The notes: generated by a model from the sequence alone, not told the origin. A stretch of 7,529 nt of DNA from Tannerella sp. (GCA_031269635.1 JAISYY010000266.1:1-7529), one strand, 5' to 3'; numbered from the stretch's first letter, positions 1 through 7,358 are shown. Program-made: numbers and translations.

Positions 1-566
1 TCATGGGGGCTTCGGGATCCGGCAAGAGCACGCTGTTAAATATACTGGGCATTTTAGACGTCTATGATTCGGGGGAATATTACCTCGACAATCAATTAAT
101 AAAGGACTTGAGCGAGAGCCGCGCCGCGACGCTGCGCAACCGGATGATCGGGTTCGTTTTCCAGTCGTTCAACCTTATTTCGTTCAAGAACGCGATGGAA
201 AACGTCGCTTTGCCGCTCTATTACCAAAGCGTGTCGCGCAAAAGGCGGAACGTCCTGGCGATGGAATACCTGGATAAAGTCGGGCTGAAGGACTGGGCGG
301 AACACATGCCCAACGAAATGTCGGGGGGACAGAAACAACGCGTGGCGATCGCACGGGCGCTCATCGCAAAGCCGCAGGTGATACTCGCCGACGAACCTAC
401 CGGTGCGCTCGACAGCCGGACGACGGTCGAGGTAATGGAACTGCTGCAGGAGGTGAACCGCGACGGCATGTCGATGATCATCGTTACGCACGAGAAAGCC
501 GTTGCCGACGCAACGAGCCGCATTATACACGTGAAAGACGGACTGATAGAAAAAGGCGATGTTTGA
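1..566 (+). CDS. ABC transporter ATP-binding protein, MacB/LolD type (5'-truncated by window edge)
   Basis: This is the nucleotide-binding subunit that hydrolyses ATP on the cytoplasmic side to drive the FtsX-type permeases encoded just downstream. The reading frame is already open at the window edge. The first complete codon is an ATG at base 3, but it sits immediately before the Walker A motif, so it is internal. By comparison with LolD/MacB ATPases (about 220-240 residues), roughly 35-40 N-terminal residues lie outside the window. Numbering from that ATG, the visible motifs are Walker A GASGSGKST (2-10), Q-loop Q54 in FVFQSFNL, signature MSGGQ (106-110, Met replacing the usual Leu), Walker B VILADE (126-131), the D-loop ALD (135-137) and switch His163. 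All catalytic elements are intact. The stop codon overlaps the start of the next gene by 8 bases (ATGTTTGA), which suggests translational coupling. The family is certain; the transported substrate is unknown. Confidence 0.96.
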   Translation, partial: MGASGSGKSTLLNILGILDVYDSGEYYLDNQLIKDLSESRAATLRNRMIGFVFQSFNLISFKNAMENVALPLYYQSVSRKRRNVLAMEYLDKVGLKDWAEHMPNEMSGGQKQRVAIARALIAKPQVILADEPTGALDSRTTVEVMELLQEVNRDGMSMIIVTHEKAVADATSRIIHVKDGLIEKGDV

Positions 567-1836
567 TTTTGACAATTTCCGCGAGATATGGAGTACGATG
601 AGGAAGAACAAACTTCGTACGTTCCTCACCGGCTTTTCCGTCGCATGGGGTATCTTCATGCTGGTGGCCCTGCTGGGTGCGGGTAACGGGCTGCGGAACG
701 GCGTTATGTACAATTTCCGCGACATGGCGGACAACCGCATCGAGATGTGGCCGCGCTACACGTCAAAGCCGTGGAAAGGGATGCGGCCGGACAGGAGGTT
801 GACGTTTAAGGACGAAGATTATTATATGCTTAAGAAGGAACACCCCGAAGTTGACCTCTGCTCTGCGACGATCAACCACAGCGATACGCTGACGTACAAC
901 AGGGAATATTTTACCGGCGGGACGAACGGCGTTTTTCCCGACCATGCAAAGATTAATTTCATACAGTTTCACGCGGGCAAGGGGCGTTTCATAAATGATA
1001 TGGACATACGCGACCGGCGGAAGGTCATCGTGTTGAGTCCGCGTATGGCCGAAGTGCTGTTCCGCGACAGGGAGCCGCTCGGGGAGTTTGTCCGCTGCGG
1101 ATCGGTCATGTTCCGGGTCGTCGGCGTCTATTACGATAAGGACATGAGCAACAGTTCGCCGGCCTATATCCCCTTCTCGACGGCGCAGTTGTTATACAAT
1201 AAGGGGCGGGGCTTCTACAACCTTACGTTCACGGTAAAAGGCGTAACGACCGAAGCCGAGAACGAGGCGTTCGAGCAGCGCCTCCGCGCGAGCCTGGCCG
1301 TACGGCACAAGTTCGACCCCACCGACCGCTCGGCTATCGGTATGTGGAACACGGCCAACGCCATGCGGACGTTCGGCAACATGATGAACGGCATCCTGCT
1401 TTTCATCTGGATTGTCGGCATCGGCACCCTGATGGCGGGCATCGTAGGCGTGAGCAACATCATGCTGGTGACGGTCCGCGAACGTACCCGCGAAATAGGC
1501 ATACGCAAAGCCGTCGGCGCGAAACCGGCCTCCATACTGAAACTTATCATTTTCGAGTCGATCCTGATCACCGCGGCGTTCGGGTATGTCGGGATGATTT
1601 CCGGTATCGGGCTGACGGAGGGCATTGACTACATCATGACCGTGTCGGGCGCCAACAGTGCGCCGGCAGGGGCCAGGCCGGGCGAGAACCTGACGCTGTT
1701 CCGCCACCCGGTGGTGAACCTCGGCATTGCCGTGTCGGCCACGATCATATTGATTGTCGCAGGCGTATTCGCCGGGTACTTCCCGGCGCGGAAAGCAGTA
1801 AAAATCCCGGCTATTGAGGCCATGAGGGCAGAATAA
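559..1836 (+). CDS. ABC transporter permease, MacB/FtsX family (first of tandem pair)
   Basis: This 425-residue inner-membrane permease has MacB-like architecture. A first transmembrane helix lies at about residues 21-45, after a short cytoplasmic N-terminus. A large periplasmic domain (about 46-275, MacB_PCD-like) follows, and then an FtsX domain with three further helices (about 277-303, 325-355 and 386-408). The conserved cytoplasmic loop after the second helix reads RERTREIGIRKAVGAKP (307-323), the coupling region that contacts the ATPase in this family. The C-terminus, PARKAVKIPAIEAMRAE, is the usual FtsX-family ending. Unlike E. coli MacB, the ATPase is a separate gene, which overlaps this start by 8 bases. 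The ATG at 559 is supported by that overlap and by its near match to the start of the next permease (MFDFDNFREIW versus MFDADRWIEIW). It probably pairs with the downstream permease. Such permeases usually transmit force to a periplasmic adaptor rather than forming a channel, so the substrate cannot be predicted. Confidence 0.95.
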   Translation: MFDFDNFREIWSTMRKNKLRTFLTGFSVAWGIFMLVALLGAGNGLRNGVMYNFRDMADNRIEMWPRYTSKPWKGMRPDRRLTFKDEDYYMLKKEHPEVDLCSATINHSDTLTYNREYFTGGTNGVFPDHAKINFIQFHAGKGRFINDMDIRDRRKVIVLSPRMAEVLFRDREPLGEFVRCGSVMFRVVGVYYDKDMSNSSPAYIPFSTAQLLYNKGRGFYNLTFTVKGVTTEAENEAFEQRLRASLAVRHKFDPTDRSAIGMWNTANAMRTFGNMMNGILLFIWIVGIGTLMAGIVGVSNIMLVTVRERTREIGIRKAVGAKPASILKLIIFESILITAAFGYVGMISGIGLTEGIDYIMTVSGANSAPAGARPGENLTLFRHPVVNLGIAVSATIILIVAGVFAGYFPARKAVKIPAIEAMRAE

Positions 1837-1857
1837 CTTATAAAAACGGTAACGATT

Positions 1858-3123
1858 ATGTTTGACGCTGACAGATGGATAGAAATATGGGTGACGATCA
1901 CCCGCAACAAAACACGTAGCCTGCTTACCTGTTTCGGTGTATTCTGGGGCATCCTGATGCTTGTCATCCTGCTTGGTTCGGGCAAGGGGTTGAAAAACTC
2001 CATCTTCAAAAACGTCGACGGCTTTGCCACTAACTCCCTGTTTTTCTATACGGATCGCACGAGCGAGCCTTACCACGGGTTCAACAAGGGACGTTACTGG
2101 GCAATGCGCAACCGCGACGTCGAAGCGATACAAAAAGAAGTGAAGGGTATCGACGCCCTGTCGCCTATTATCTGGGGGAACCGGGCGGATAAGAATATCG
2201 TTTACGGCCAGGTGTCGGGAACGTACAATGTGAAGGGTGTTTACCCGGCTTATTTCAGGATCGAGCGGCAGAATCTTCATTTCGGCCGCCTGCTGAACGA
2301 TATCGACATGCAGGAAAAACGGAAGGTGTGCCTGATAGGCACAAGGATATGTGAAGAACTTTTCAAAAACGAAGACCCCTGCGGGAAATATGTCCGCGTG
2401 AACGGGCTTTATTATCAGGTTGTGGGCGTGGTGCAGCAAATTGCATCGGGCGTAAATATAGGCGGACGGGCGGAAGCCTCCGTGTTCCTGCCTTTCAGTA
2501 CGATGCAGCAGACGCTGAACCAGGGCGACATCCTGCATTTCCTGTGCCTGAGCGCCCGCACGGGACATCCGATACCGCAAATGATTGACGACGTAACGGG
2601 CATCCTGAAACGGCAGAATGAAATCTCGCCGGACGACGCGCAAGCGGTAGGGGTACTGAACCTGGCCGCGCAGTTCGGCATGTTTGAAAACCTTTTTGCC
2701 GGGATTGACATCCTGGTATGGCTCGTCGGGCTGGGTACGCTGCTGGCCGGGATCATCGGTATAAGCAATATCATGATGGTTACGATAAAGGAACGGACGC
2801 GGGAAATCGGCGTGCGTCGCGCACTGGGGGCAAAGCCCTGGAATATCATCTCGCAGGTGATGACGGAAAGCCTTGTCCTTACGGCGCTTGCCGGACTGCT
2901 GGGGCTGAGCGTGGGCGTGTTCCTGCTGGATTTGACCGACAGGATTTTGTCGGCGCAACCGTCCGCCGACAGCGATGGCGTGGCGATACTTCATCCGGGC
3001 GTTAACATCGGCACGGCGGTCGCCGCAACAGTCGTATTACTTGTATGCGGGTTGTGTGCGGGACTTATACCGGCCTGGAGGGCCATGCAAATCAAAGCGA
3101 TTGATGCGATACGGGACGAATAA
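1858..3123 (+). CDS. ABC transporter permease, MacB/FtsX family (second of tandem pair)
   Basis: This 421-residue permease is a clear paralogue of its upstream neighbour, with the same layout. Helix 1 lies at about 21-43, followed by a periplasmic MacB_PCD-like domain (about 44-280) and helices at about 281-308, 335-358 and 384-406. The FtsX coupling loop reads KERTREIGVRRALGAKP (311-327) and the C-terminus reads PAWRAMQIKAIDAIRDE. Conservation between the pair is highest around helix 2 and the coupling loop (GTLLAGIIGISNIM here, GTLMAGIVGVSNIM there) and low in the periplasmic domain. That pattern fits duplication followed by specialisation as two halves of a heterodimer. The gene begins 21 bases after the first permease and ends 24 bases before the adaptor, so it is almost certainly co-transcribed. 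No Shine-Dalgarno sequence is visible; the leader is A-rich. The heterodimer is an inference; each permease could instead form a homodimer with the shared ATPase. Confidence 0.95.
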   Translation: MFDADRWIEIWVTITRNKTRSLLTCFGVFWGILMLVILLGSGKGLKNSIFKNVDGFATNSLFFYTDRTSEPYHGFNKGRYWAMRNRDVEAIQKEVKGIDALSPIIWGNRADKNIVYGQVSGTYNVKGVYPAYFRIERQNLHFGRLLNDIDMQEKRKVCLIGTRICEELFKNEDPCGKYVRVNGLYYQVVGVVQQIASGVNIGGRAEASVFLPFSTMQQTLNQGDILHFLCLSARTGHPIPQMIDDVTGILKRQNEISPDDAQAVGVLNLAAQFGMFENLFAGIDILVWLVGLGTLLAGIIGISNIMMVTIKERTREIGVRRALGAKPWNIISQVMTESLVLTALAGLLGLSVGVFLLDLTDRILSAQPSADSDGVAILHPGVNIGTAVAATVVLLVCGLCAGLIPAWRAMQIKAIDAIRDE

Positions 3124-3147
3124 ACAGAAAATTTAAAATTATTAGAT

Positions 3148-4266
3148 ATGAAGAACAGGGTAGTAAAAAAAATTATGCGGATCATTCTGCTGTCATTTGT
3201 GGGATTGGCCGTCCTGGGCACATTCTTCTTTTTGTGGAAGAAGGCTCAGCCGGTAGTGGTTGTTTACGGGATTGTCAGCCCGGAAACGGGAACCGTAGAG
3301 ACGAAAACGGTTGCAACGGGAAACGTCGAACCCCGTTACGAGATTCTCATCAAACCGCAAATATCGGGTATCATCTCCGAACTGATGAAAGAGGCCGGAC
3401 AAAGTGTGAAGACGGGCGAAATCATTGCCACCGTGAAGGTCATTCCCGAAATGGTGCAGCTTAACAGTGCGGAATCGCGCGTCAACCTCGCGAAAATAAA
3501 CCTCAACCAGTTGGAAAATACCTTTAAACGCGACGAACAGTTGTTTAACCGGGGAATCATGACGGCTGAAGAGTACGACGTTTCCAAATCCAACTATCTC
3601 AAGGCGAAGGAGGAAGCCGCGAACGCCCGGAACGCACTCGAAATCGTCCGCGACGGTATCGCTAAAAACTCGAACGTGGCAAGCACCACGCAAATACGCA
3701 GCACGATCACCGGTATGATTCTCGACGTCCCCGTGAAAGTGGGAAATTCCGTCATACAAAGCAATAATTTCAACGAAGGAACGACGATTGCGGCGGTTGC
3801 GGATATGAACGACATGATATTTAAGGGTTATGTTGACGAAACGGAAATAGGACGTATCCACGAGGGGATGTATATAAAACTCACGATCGGGGCGCTGGAA
3901 AGCCAGGTGTTCGATGCGGCGCTCGAATATGTTTCGCCCAAAGGCGAGGAGAAAAGCGGTGCTATTCAGTTTGAAATAAAGGCGGCGGTGACGATCCCCG
4001 ACAGTGTCTTCATCCGCGCCGGATACAGCGCTAATGCCGAAATCGTCCTTAAGCGTGCGGAAAATGTGATGACAATTCCCGAAAGTACAGTCGAGTTTAG
4101 CGGCGATTCGGCATTTGTTCATCTGCTGAAGGTGGAAAAGCCGAAACAGGTTTTTGAAAAACATGCTATCAAAACCGGCCTTAGCGACGGCATAAAGATT
4201 GAAGTCACCGAAGGTCTTGCGCACGAAGATAAAATACGCGGGGCCGCCGTTAATAAAGAGAACTGA
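3148..4266 (+). CDS. Periplasmic adaptor (membrane fusion protein), MacA/HlyD-like
   Basis: This 372-residue adaptor would link the inner-membrane permeases to the outer-membrane channel. A basic N-terminus (MKNRVVKKIMR) precedes one transmembrane anchor (about 11-30), with no lipobox cysteine. The order of regions is typical of the family. The first half of a biotinyl/lipoyl-like fold is at about 56-98, including GIISELMKEAGQSVKTGEII. A coiled-coil alpha-hairpin follows at about 101-172, with heptad-like Leu, Ala and Glu spacing and a turn near FNRGIMTAEEY. The second lipoyl half is at about 184-202 (STITGMILDVPVKVGNSV), then a beta-barrel domain (about 212-300) and a membrane-proximal domain beginning near NVMTIPESTVEF. 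The length and the short hairpin resemble MacA-type adaptors of ABC systems. The gene sits 24 bases after the second permease. The A/T-rich leader has no Shine-Dalgarno sequence, and the ATG is chosen because it gives the expected anchor directly. Confidence 0.94.
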   Translation: MKNRVVKKIMRIILLSFVGLAVLGTFFFLWKKAQPVVVVYGIVSPETGTVETKTVATGNVEPRYEILIKPQISGIISELMKEAGQSVKTGEIIATVKVIPEMVQLNSAESRVNLAKINLNQLENTFKRDEQLFNRGIMTAEEYDVSKSNYLKAKEEAANARNALEIVRDGIAKNSNVASTTQIRSTITGMILDVPVKVGNSVIQSNNFNEGTTIAAVADMNDMIFKGYVDETEIGRIHEGMYIKLTIGALESQVFDAALEYVSPKGEEKSGAIQFEIKAAVTIPDSVFIRAGYSANAEIVLKRAENVMTIPESTVEFSGDSAFVHLLKVEKPKQVFEKHAIKTGLSDGIKIEVTEGLAHEDKIRGAAVNKEN

Positions 4267-4322
4267 ACTGTTAACTGTTAATGGTTAACTGTTAATGGTT
4301 AATGGTTAATGGTTAATGGTTT
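4267..4322. repeat. Heptanucleotide tandem repeat, eight units in perfect 7-base register
   Basis: The repeat starts immediately after the adaptor stop codon. The units are ACTGTTA, ACTGTTA, ATGGTTA, ACTGTTA, ATGGTTA, ATGGTTA, ATGGTTA and ATGGTTT. A degenerate ATTTTTA and an 8-base ATGGGTTA follow, to about 4337. The units interleave two variants differing at positions 2 and 3. GTTAAC palindromes occur where units join. Every ATGGTTA unit carries an ATG that soon runs into a stop (for example ATG GTT AAT GGT TAA). The array makes up half of the 108-base spacer ahead of the TolC-like gene. Similar short repeats are common in A/T-rich Bacteroidota spacers, and a function is not shown. Confidence 0.93.
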
Positions 4323-4374
4323 ATTTTTAATGGGTTACTGATTATTCATTCATTTATCATTAAGTATTATAATT
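4323..4374 (+). other. A/T-rich leader before the TolC-like gene; no clear promoter
   Basis: This stretch is the remainder of the spacer between the adaptor and channel genes. It is very A/T-rich and ends in TAAGTATTATAATT just before the ATG, a common style of Bacteroidota translation start with no Shine-Dalgarno sequence. I found no TAnnTTTG box with a properly spaced TTTG, and no G/C-rich hairpin that would terminate transcription. Read-through from the adaptor gene is therefore the simplest way for the channel gene to be expressed. Confidence 0.5.
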
Positions 4375-5829
4375 ATGAAATTGATTATTGCAATATACGC
4401 TGCCGCTGCCGCACTGCTGCTTCCGGCTAATATACAGGCGCAAGTTGATGATACGAAACGGTATGACATGGCGCAACGGGAAAATAACCGCTCCTTTTCT
4501 CCTCTGCCCGGGCGCCGGCAGTCGGGACTGCTTCCGGCTTCGTCCTTCGCCGGCGTACCGCAGGATATTTCGGGTAAGGGAGTAAAGGTTTGGTCATTGC
4601 AGGAATGTATTGATTATGCCAACGAACATAACCTGGATGTAAAAATGCGGCAAGCCGGCATCGACCGGCAGGAAGTCGTTCTTAATACGGCGCGGAACCG
4701 GCGCCTGCCCGACCTCTCGGCGAACGCTTCACATTCTTTTTCGTTCGGACGCTCCGCTTCCGGTTACGACAACACGTATCAAGACCGCAATTCACGCTCT
4801 ACGCAATGGTCGGCGGCAACATCCGTCCCGGTTTTCACCGGTTTCCAGATAAATAACGAAATCGCAGTGGCAAAACTTGACTTGCAAGCCGTAGCCGCCG
4901 AACTCGAAAAGGCAAAAGAAGATATGGAAATCACCGTCACAACCTCTTATCTCCAGATTCTGTACTACAGGGAAATGCTTGAGATTGCCGGTAAACAGGC
5001 CGGTTTAAGCAGGGAACAGTTGGAGCGCATAAAAAAGATGTATGATAACGGACGGGCTTCCGAAGCGCAGATATACGAAGTTGAAGCGCAGCTTGCCAAC
5101 GACGAACTGTCGGTCGTGCAAGCCGCATCCGACCTGCAAATGGCTATCCTCAACCTGACGCAACTGCTGGAACTGCCCACGCCCGAAGGTTTTGACGTGG
5201 AAGAGCCGGCGGACGACGTCTCTTTCATCCTTGTACGCAAACCGGATATCATTTTCGAAACCGCCCTGACCACACGCGCTTCGGTACGCGCCGAAGAATT
5301 TCGCCTCAAAAGCCGGGAAAAGAACATCGACCTTGCCCGGGGCGCCTATTATCCTACCCTTTCCTTCGGCGCCGGATACGGCAATAACTACTACGCTATA
5401 AACGGCTTCGACAATACGTCTTTTTCCGAACAGCTCAAAAACAACCGGAACGAATATTTCGGCCTGACACTCCGCATCCCCCTGTTCGACCGTTTCGTAA
5501 CCCGCAATAATGTTCGTTCGGCAAAACTGAACATGTACTTGCAGGAACTTCAACTCGAAAACACAAAGAAATCCTTATACAAAGAAATACAGCAGGCATA
5601 CTACAACGCCGTGACGTCGGGCGAAAAATACAAGTCATCCGAAGCGGCATACAAATCCGCCGAAAAAGCGTTCGGCTATATGCAGGAAAAACTCAACAAC
5701 GGACGCGCAACCATGTATGAATACAACGATTCGAAAACCGGTATGACCCGCGCACTGTCGAACCGCACACAGGCGAAATACGATTTCATCCTCCGCAAAA
5801 GGATACTGGAGTTTTACGAACGGCAATAG
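4375..5829 (+). CDS. TolC-like outer-membrane efflux protein
   Basis: This 484-residue protein would form the trimeric outer-membrane beta-barrel and periplasmic tunnel of the exporter. Residues 1-22 are a Sec signal peptide (short basic start, Ala/Leu-rich core, likely cleavage after IQA). The TolC/OEP domain begins near VWSLQECIDYANEHNLDVK (72-90) and shows the family's two-fold internal repeat. Long helices at about 160-262 carry KMYDNGRAS (221-229), and long helices at about 382-484 carry EKLNNGRAT (438-446). Two barrel-forming stretches rich in Ser, Gly and aromatics lie at about 112-158 (RLPDLSANASHSFSFG...) and 325-372 (YYPTLSFGAGYGNNYY, LTLRIPLFD). An oddity is the segment at about 24-70 between signal peptide and domain, which is polar and rich in Pro, Gly and Arg with no recognised fold. 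It is longer than the usual lead-in. No lipobox is present. The position as last gene of the exporter block fits its role. Confidence 0.95.
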   Translation: MKLIIAIYAAAAALLLPANIQAQVDDTKRYDMAQRENNRSFSPLPGRRQSGLLPASSFAGVPQDISGKGVKVWSLQECIDYANEHNLDVKMRQAGIDRQEVVLNTARNRRLPDLSANASHSFSFGRSASGYDNTYQDRNSRSTQWSAATSVPVFTGFQINNEIAVAKLDLQAVAAELEKAKEDMEITVTTSYLQILYYREMLEIAGKQAGLSREQLERIKKMYDNGRASEAQIYEVEAQLANDELSVVQAASDLQMAILNLTQLLELPTPEGFDVEEPADDVSFILVRKPDIIFETALTTRASVRAEEFRLKSREKNIDLARGAYYPTLSFGAGYGNNYYAINGFDNTSFSEQLKNNRNEYFGLTLRIPLFDRFVTRNNVRSAKLNMYLQELQLENTKKSLYKEIQQAYYNAVTSGEKYKSSEAAYKSAEKAFGYMQEKLNNGRATMYEYNDSKTGMTRALSNRTQAKYDFILRKRILEFYERQ

Positions 5830-5877
5830 CGAGTCGGTAAGGCGCCGGTGCCGGGAATCACACAGTTCGTGCAAAAG

Positions 5878-5915
5878 TAATAAAGGCCATCCCCTGAGCG
5901 GGACAGCCTTTATTA
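5878..5915. terminator. Bidirectional intrinsic terminator between convergent genes
   Basis: A perfect 10-bp outer stem, TAATAAAGGC (5878-5887) with GCCTTTATTA (5906-5915), is followed inward by an unpaired CA/CA and a 4-bp TCCC/GGGA stem (5890-5893 and 5900-5903) around the loop CTGAGC. The A/T end of the stem supplies T-rich runs on both strands: CCTTTATT, then a further AGTTT downstream on +, and CCTTTATTACTTTT on -. It lies 48 bases past the TolC-like stop and 27 bases past the oxidoreductase stop, the right place to end both transcripts. Confidence 0.82.
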
Positions 5916-5942
5916 AAGTTTCTGCGATAACGGCGAATCCTT

Positions 5943-7358
5943 CTAAATCCTGTAATATTCCTCCCAGCCCGAACGTGGGGGAGCGCCTGCCAACATAGCG
6001 TTTGCAAACGGATTATTGGTGATCTGTTTCTTCGCAGTATCGAACTCAAGTTTCGTGTTTAGACGTTGTGCCAGAACGCCGAGGCAAAATACCTGGCTCA
6101 ACGGGCCTGCAACTTCAAACGGCGAACGCGTTTTTTCCTTACCCAAACATGAAAGCAGGAAGTTTGCATAATGGTTTGACGGGGATTTTGGGACTTCAGG
6201 CAGTTTTGCCTCCATTTCCTTTGCCTTTTCATCCGGTATAATCGAAAGCGTACTCCCATGAGAACCGCCTTTGAATGTCAATGTTTTACTGTATATTTCC
6301 TTTCCCGGATTAAGTTTCAGCGGCTGAAACTTTCCACCCGCCACGGGAGGAATATTCGGATCGACCTCCGACACGCCATATCCTTCCGGAACGGGAGGGA
6401 TATTATCCAGTCCGTCGTGCCATGTAATATCCAGCGCCGGCATGTTCTTCCTTGCTGCAAAACGGAACAATATGGTAGAAGACATCGGGAAGAAGTAATC
6501 GTTGTGCTCTTTCAGCCTCAACGGATTGATTTCGTAGGGCAATCCAAGCTCCAGGAACTGGTGTATGGTATCAATAATATGCGCTCCCCAGTCGCCTAAG
6601 GCGCCCATCCCCAGGTCATACCAGCAACGCCAGTTTCCATAATGGTACCGCTCATTAAATTCATGATACTGTACCGCCATGTTCCACGTGTCCCAGTCAA
6701 TACCTGCAGGCATCGGTTCCGGGGCCGGGTATTTGAAAATACGCGAATCCCAGCCATGCCAGCGGCGGGAAGAGTTCATGTGTGCGGTAACAGCCGTTAC
6801 GTCTTTTATGATACCGGCCTCTTTCCACGCTTTAAACTGGAAATAATTGCCTTCCGAGTGTCCCTGGTTACCCATTTGCGTAACAATCTGGGGATTCTTC
6901 TTCGCTGCTTCAATCATAAGTTCGCCCTCAAGGAAAGTACGGCACATGGGTTTTTCAACATATATATGTTTCCCTTCCCTAATCGCGTGTATCACTACCG
7001 GATAATGTGCAAAATCGGGAATACCGGCGCACACGGCGTCAAATTTATTGCCGAACTTATCGAACATTACCCTGAAATCCTTGAAACGGGCTGCATCGGG
7101 AAACATATTCATTATTTCCTGCGTATGTTTGGCACCCATGTCAATGTCGCATAACGCCACAACGTTTGCCAATCCCGTCTTTACAAATGCCTTGATTATC
7201 TCGGCTCCTTGATAACCTATACCCACACATGCCAGATTAACCTTCTCATTCGCTCCGATAATCTGACGGTAACTCGATGCGTTCAACCCCACACCACCCA
7301 TGGCTAATCCTGCTGATGCAAAAGTCGCTGTCTTTAAAAAATCTCTACGTGTAGTCAT
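5943..7358 (-). CDS. Tat-exported Gfo/Idh/MocA-family oxidoreductase
   Basis: This 471-residue NAD(P)-dependent oxidoreductase probably acts on a sugar or sugar derivative. The N-terminus carries a twin-arginine signal (TRRDFLK at 3-9, then a weakly hydrophobic Ala/Gly stretch to about 28), so it should be exported folded with its cofactor already bound. The Rossmann fold begins at KVNLACVGIGYQG (39-51, glycine motif GIGYQG at 46-51). Asp71 after the second strand suggests NAD preference. The family's EKP motif is in HIYVEKPMCRT (131-141, Lys136 the usual catalytic lysine). The C-terminal substrate domain includes NQGHSEG (164-170) and LGMGALGDWGAHIID (249-263), with His260 where a substrate-binding or catalytic His is commonly found. 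The C-terminus SGWEEYYRI is a familiar ending in this exported subgroup. Some exported Bacteroidota relatives oxidise the 3-position of glycosides, but no partner hydrolase is visible here, so the substrate is open. The ATG at 7358 is chosen because it gives the intact Tat motif. Confidence 0.94.
   Translation of the reverse strand: MTTRRDFLKTATFASAGLAMGGVGLNASSYRQIIGANEKVNLACVGIGYQGAEIIKAFVKTGLANVVALCDIDMGAKHTQEIMNMFPDAARFKDFRVMFDKFGNKFDAVCAGIPDFAHYPVVIHAIREGKHIYVEKPMCRTFLEGELMIEAAKKNPQIVTQMGNQGHSEGNYFQFKAWKEAGIIKDVTAVTAHMNSSRRWHGWDSRIFKYPAPEPMPAGIDWDTWNMAVQYHEFNERYHYGNWRCWYDLGMGALGDWGAHIIDTIHQFLELGLPYEINPLRLKEHNDYFFPMSSTILFRFAARKNMPALDITWHDGLDNIPPVPEGYGVSEVDPNIPPVAGGKFQPLKLNPGKEIYSKTLTFKGGSHGSTLSIIPDEKAKEMEAKLPEVPKSPSNHYANFLLSCLGKEKTRSPFEVAGPLSQVFCLGVLAQRLNTKLEFDTAKKQITNNPFANAMLAGAPPRSGWEEYYRI

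Noticed and set aside
96..740. A 214-codon - strand open frame across the ATPase/permease junction
   Set aside because: It lies opposite intact ATPase motifs and the coupled permease start, has low-quality composition and no recognisable family, so it is a shadow frame.
1192..2994. A 600-codon open frame on the - strand opposite both permease genes
   Set aside because: It spans two genes and the spacer between them on the opposite strand. Its translation is rich in Arg, His, Gln and Pro with no recognisable domain, as expected of a shadow of G/C-biased codons. The + strand proteins have clear family motifs throughout.
3193..4224. A 343-codon open frame on the - strand opposite the adaptor gene
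   Set aside because: The translation is rich in Phe, His and Arg without a domain pattern, and it mirrors the adaptor coding frame. No promoter or start context supports it.
4267..4337. The heptamer array as a CRISPR or attachment site
   Set aside because: The units are 7 bases with no spacers between them, there are no cas or integrase genes nearby, and no flanking direct repeats mark an insertion.
5841..5852. G/C-rich inverted sequence GGCGCCGGTGCC after the TolC-like stop
   Set aside because: The arms abut with no loop, so only a few pairs could form in a hairpin, and no T-run follows. The much stronger stem at 5878-5915 explains termination.
6642..7154. A 170-codon + strand open frame opposite the oxidoreductase
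   Set aside because: It is antisense to the Rossmann-fold and EKP-motif coding region, and its translation shows no domain or signal features.
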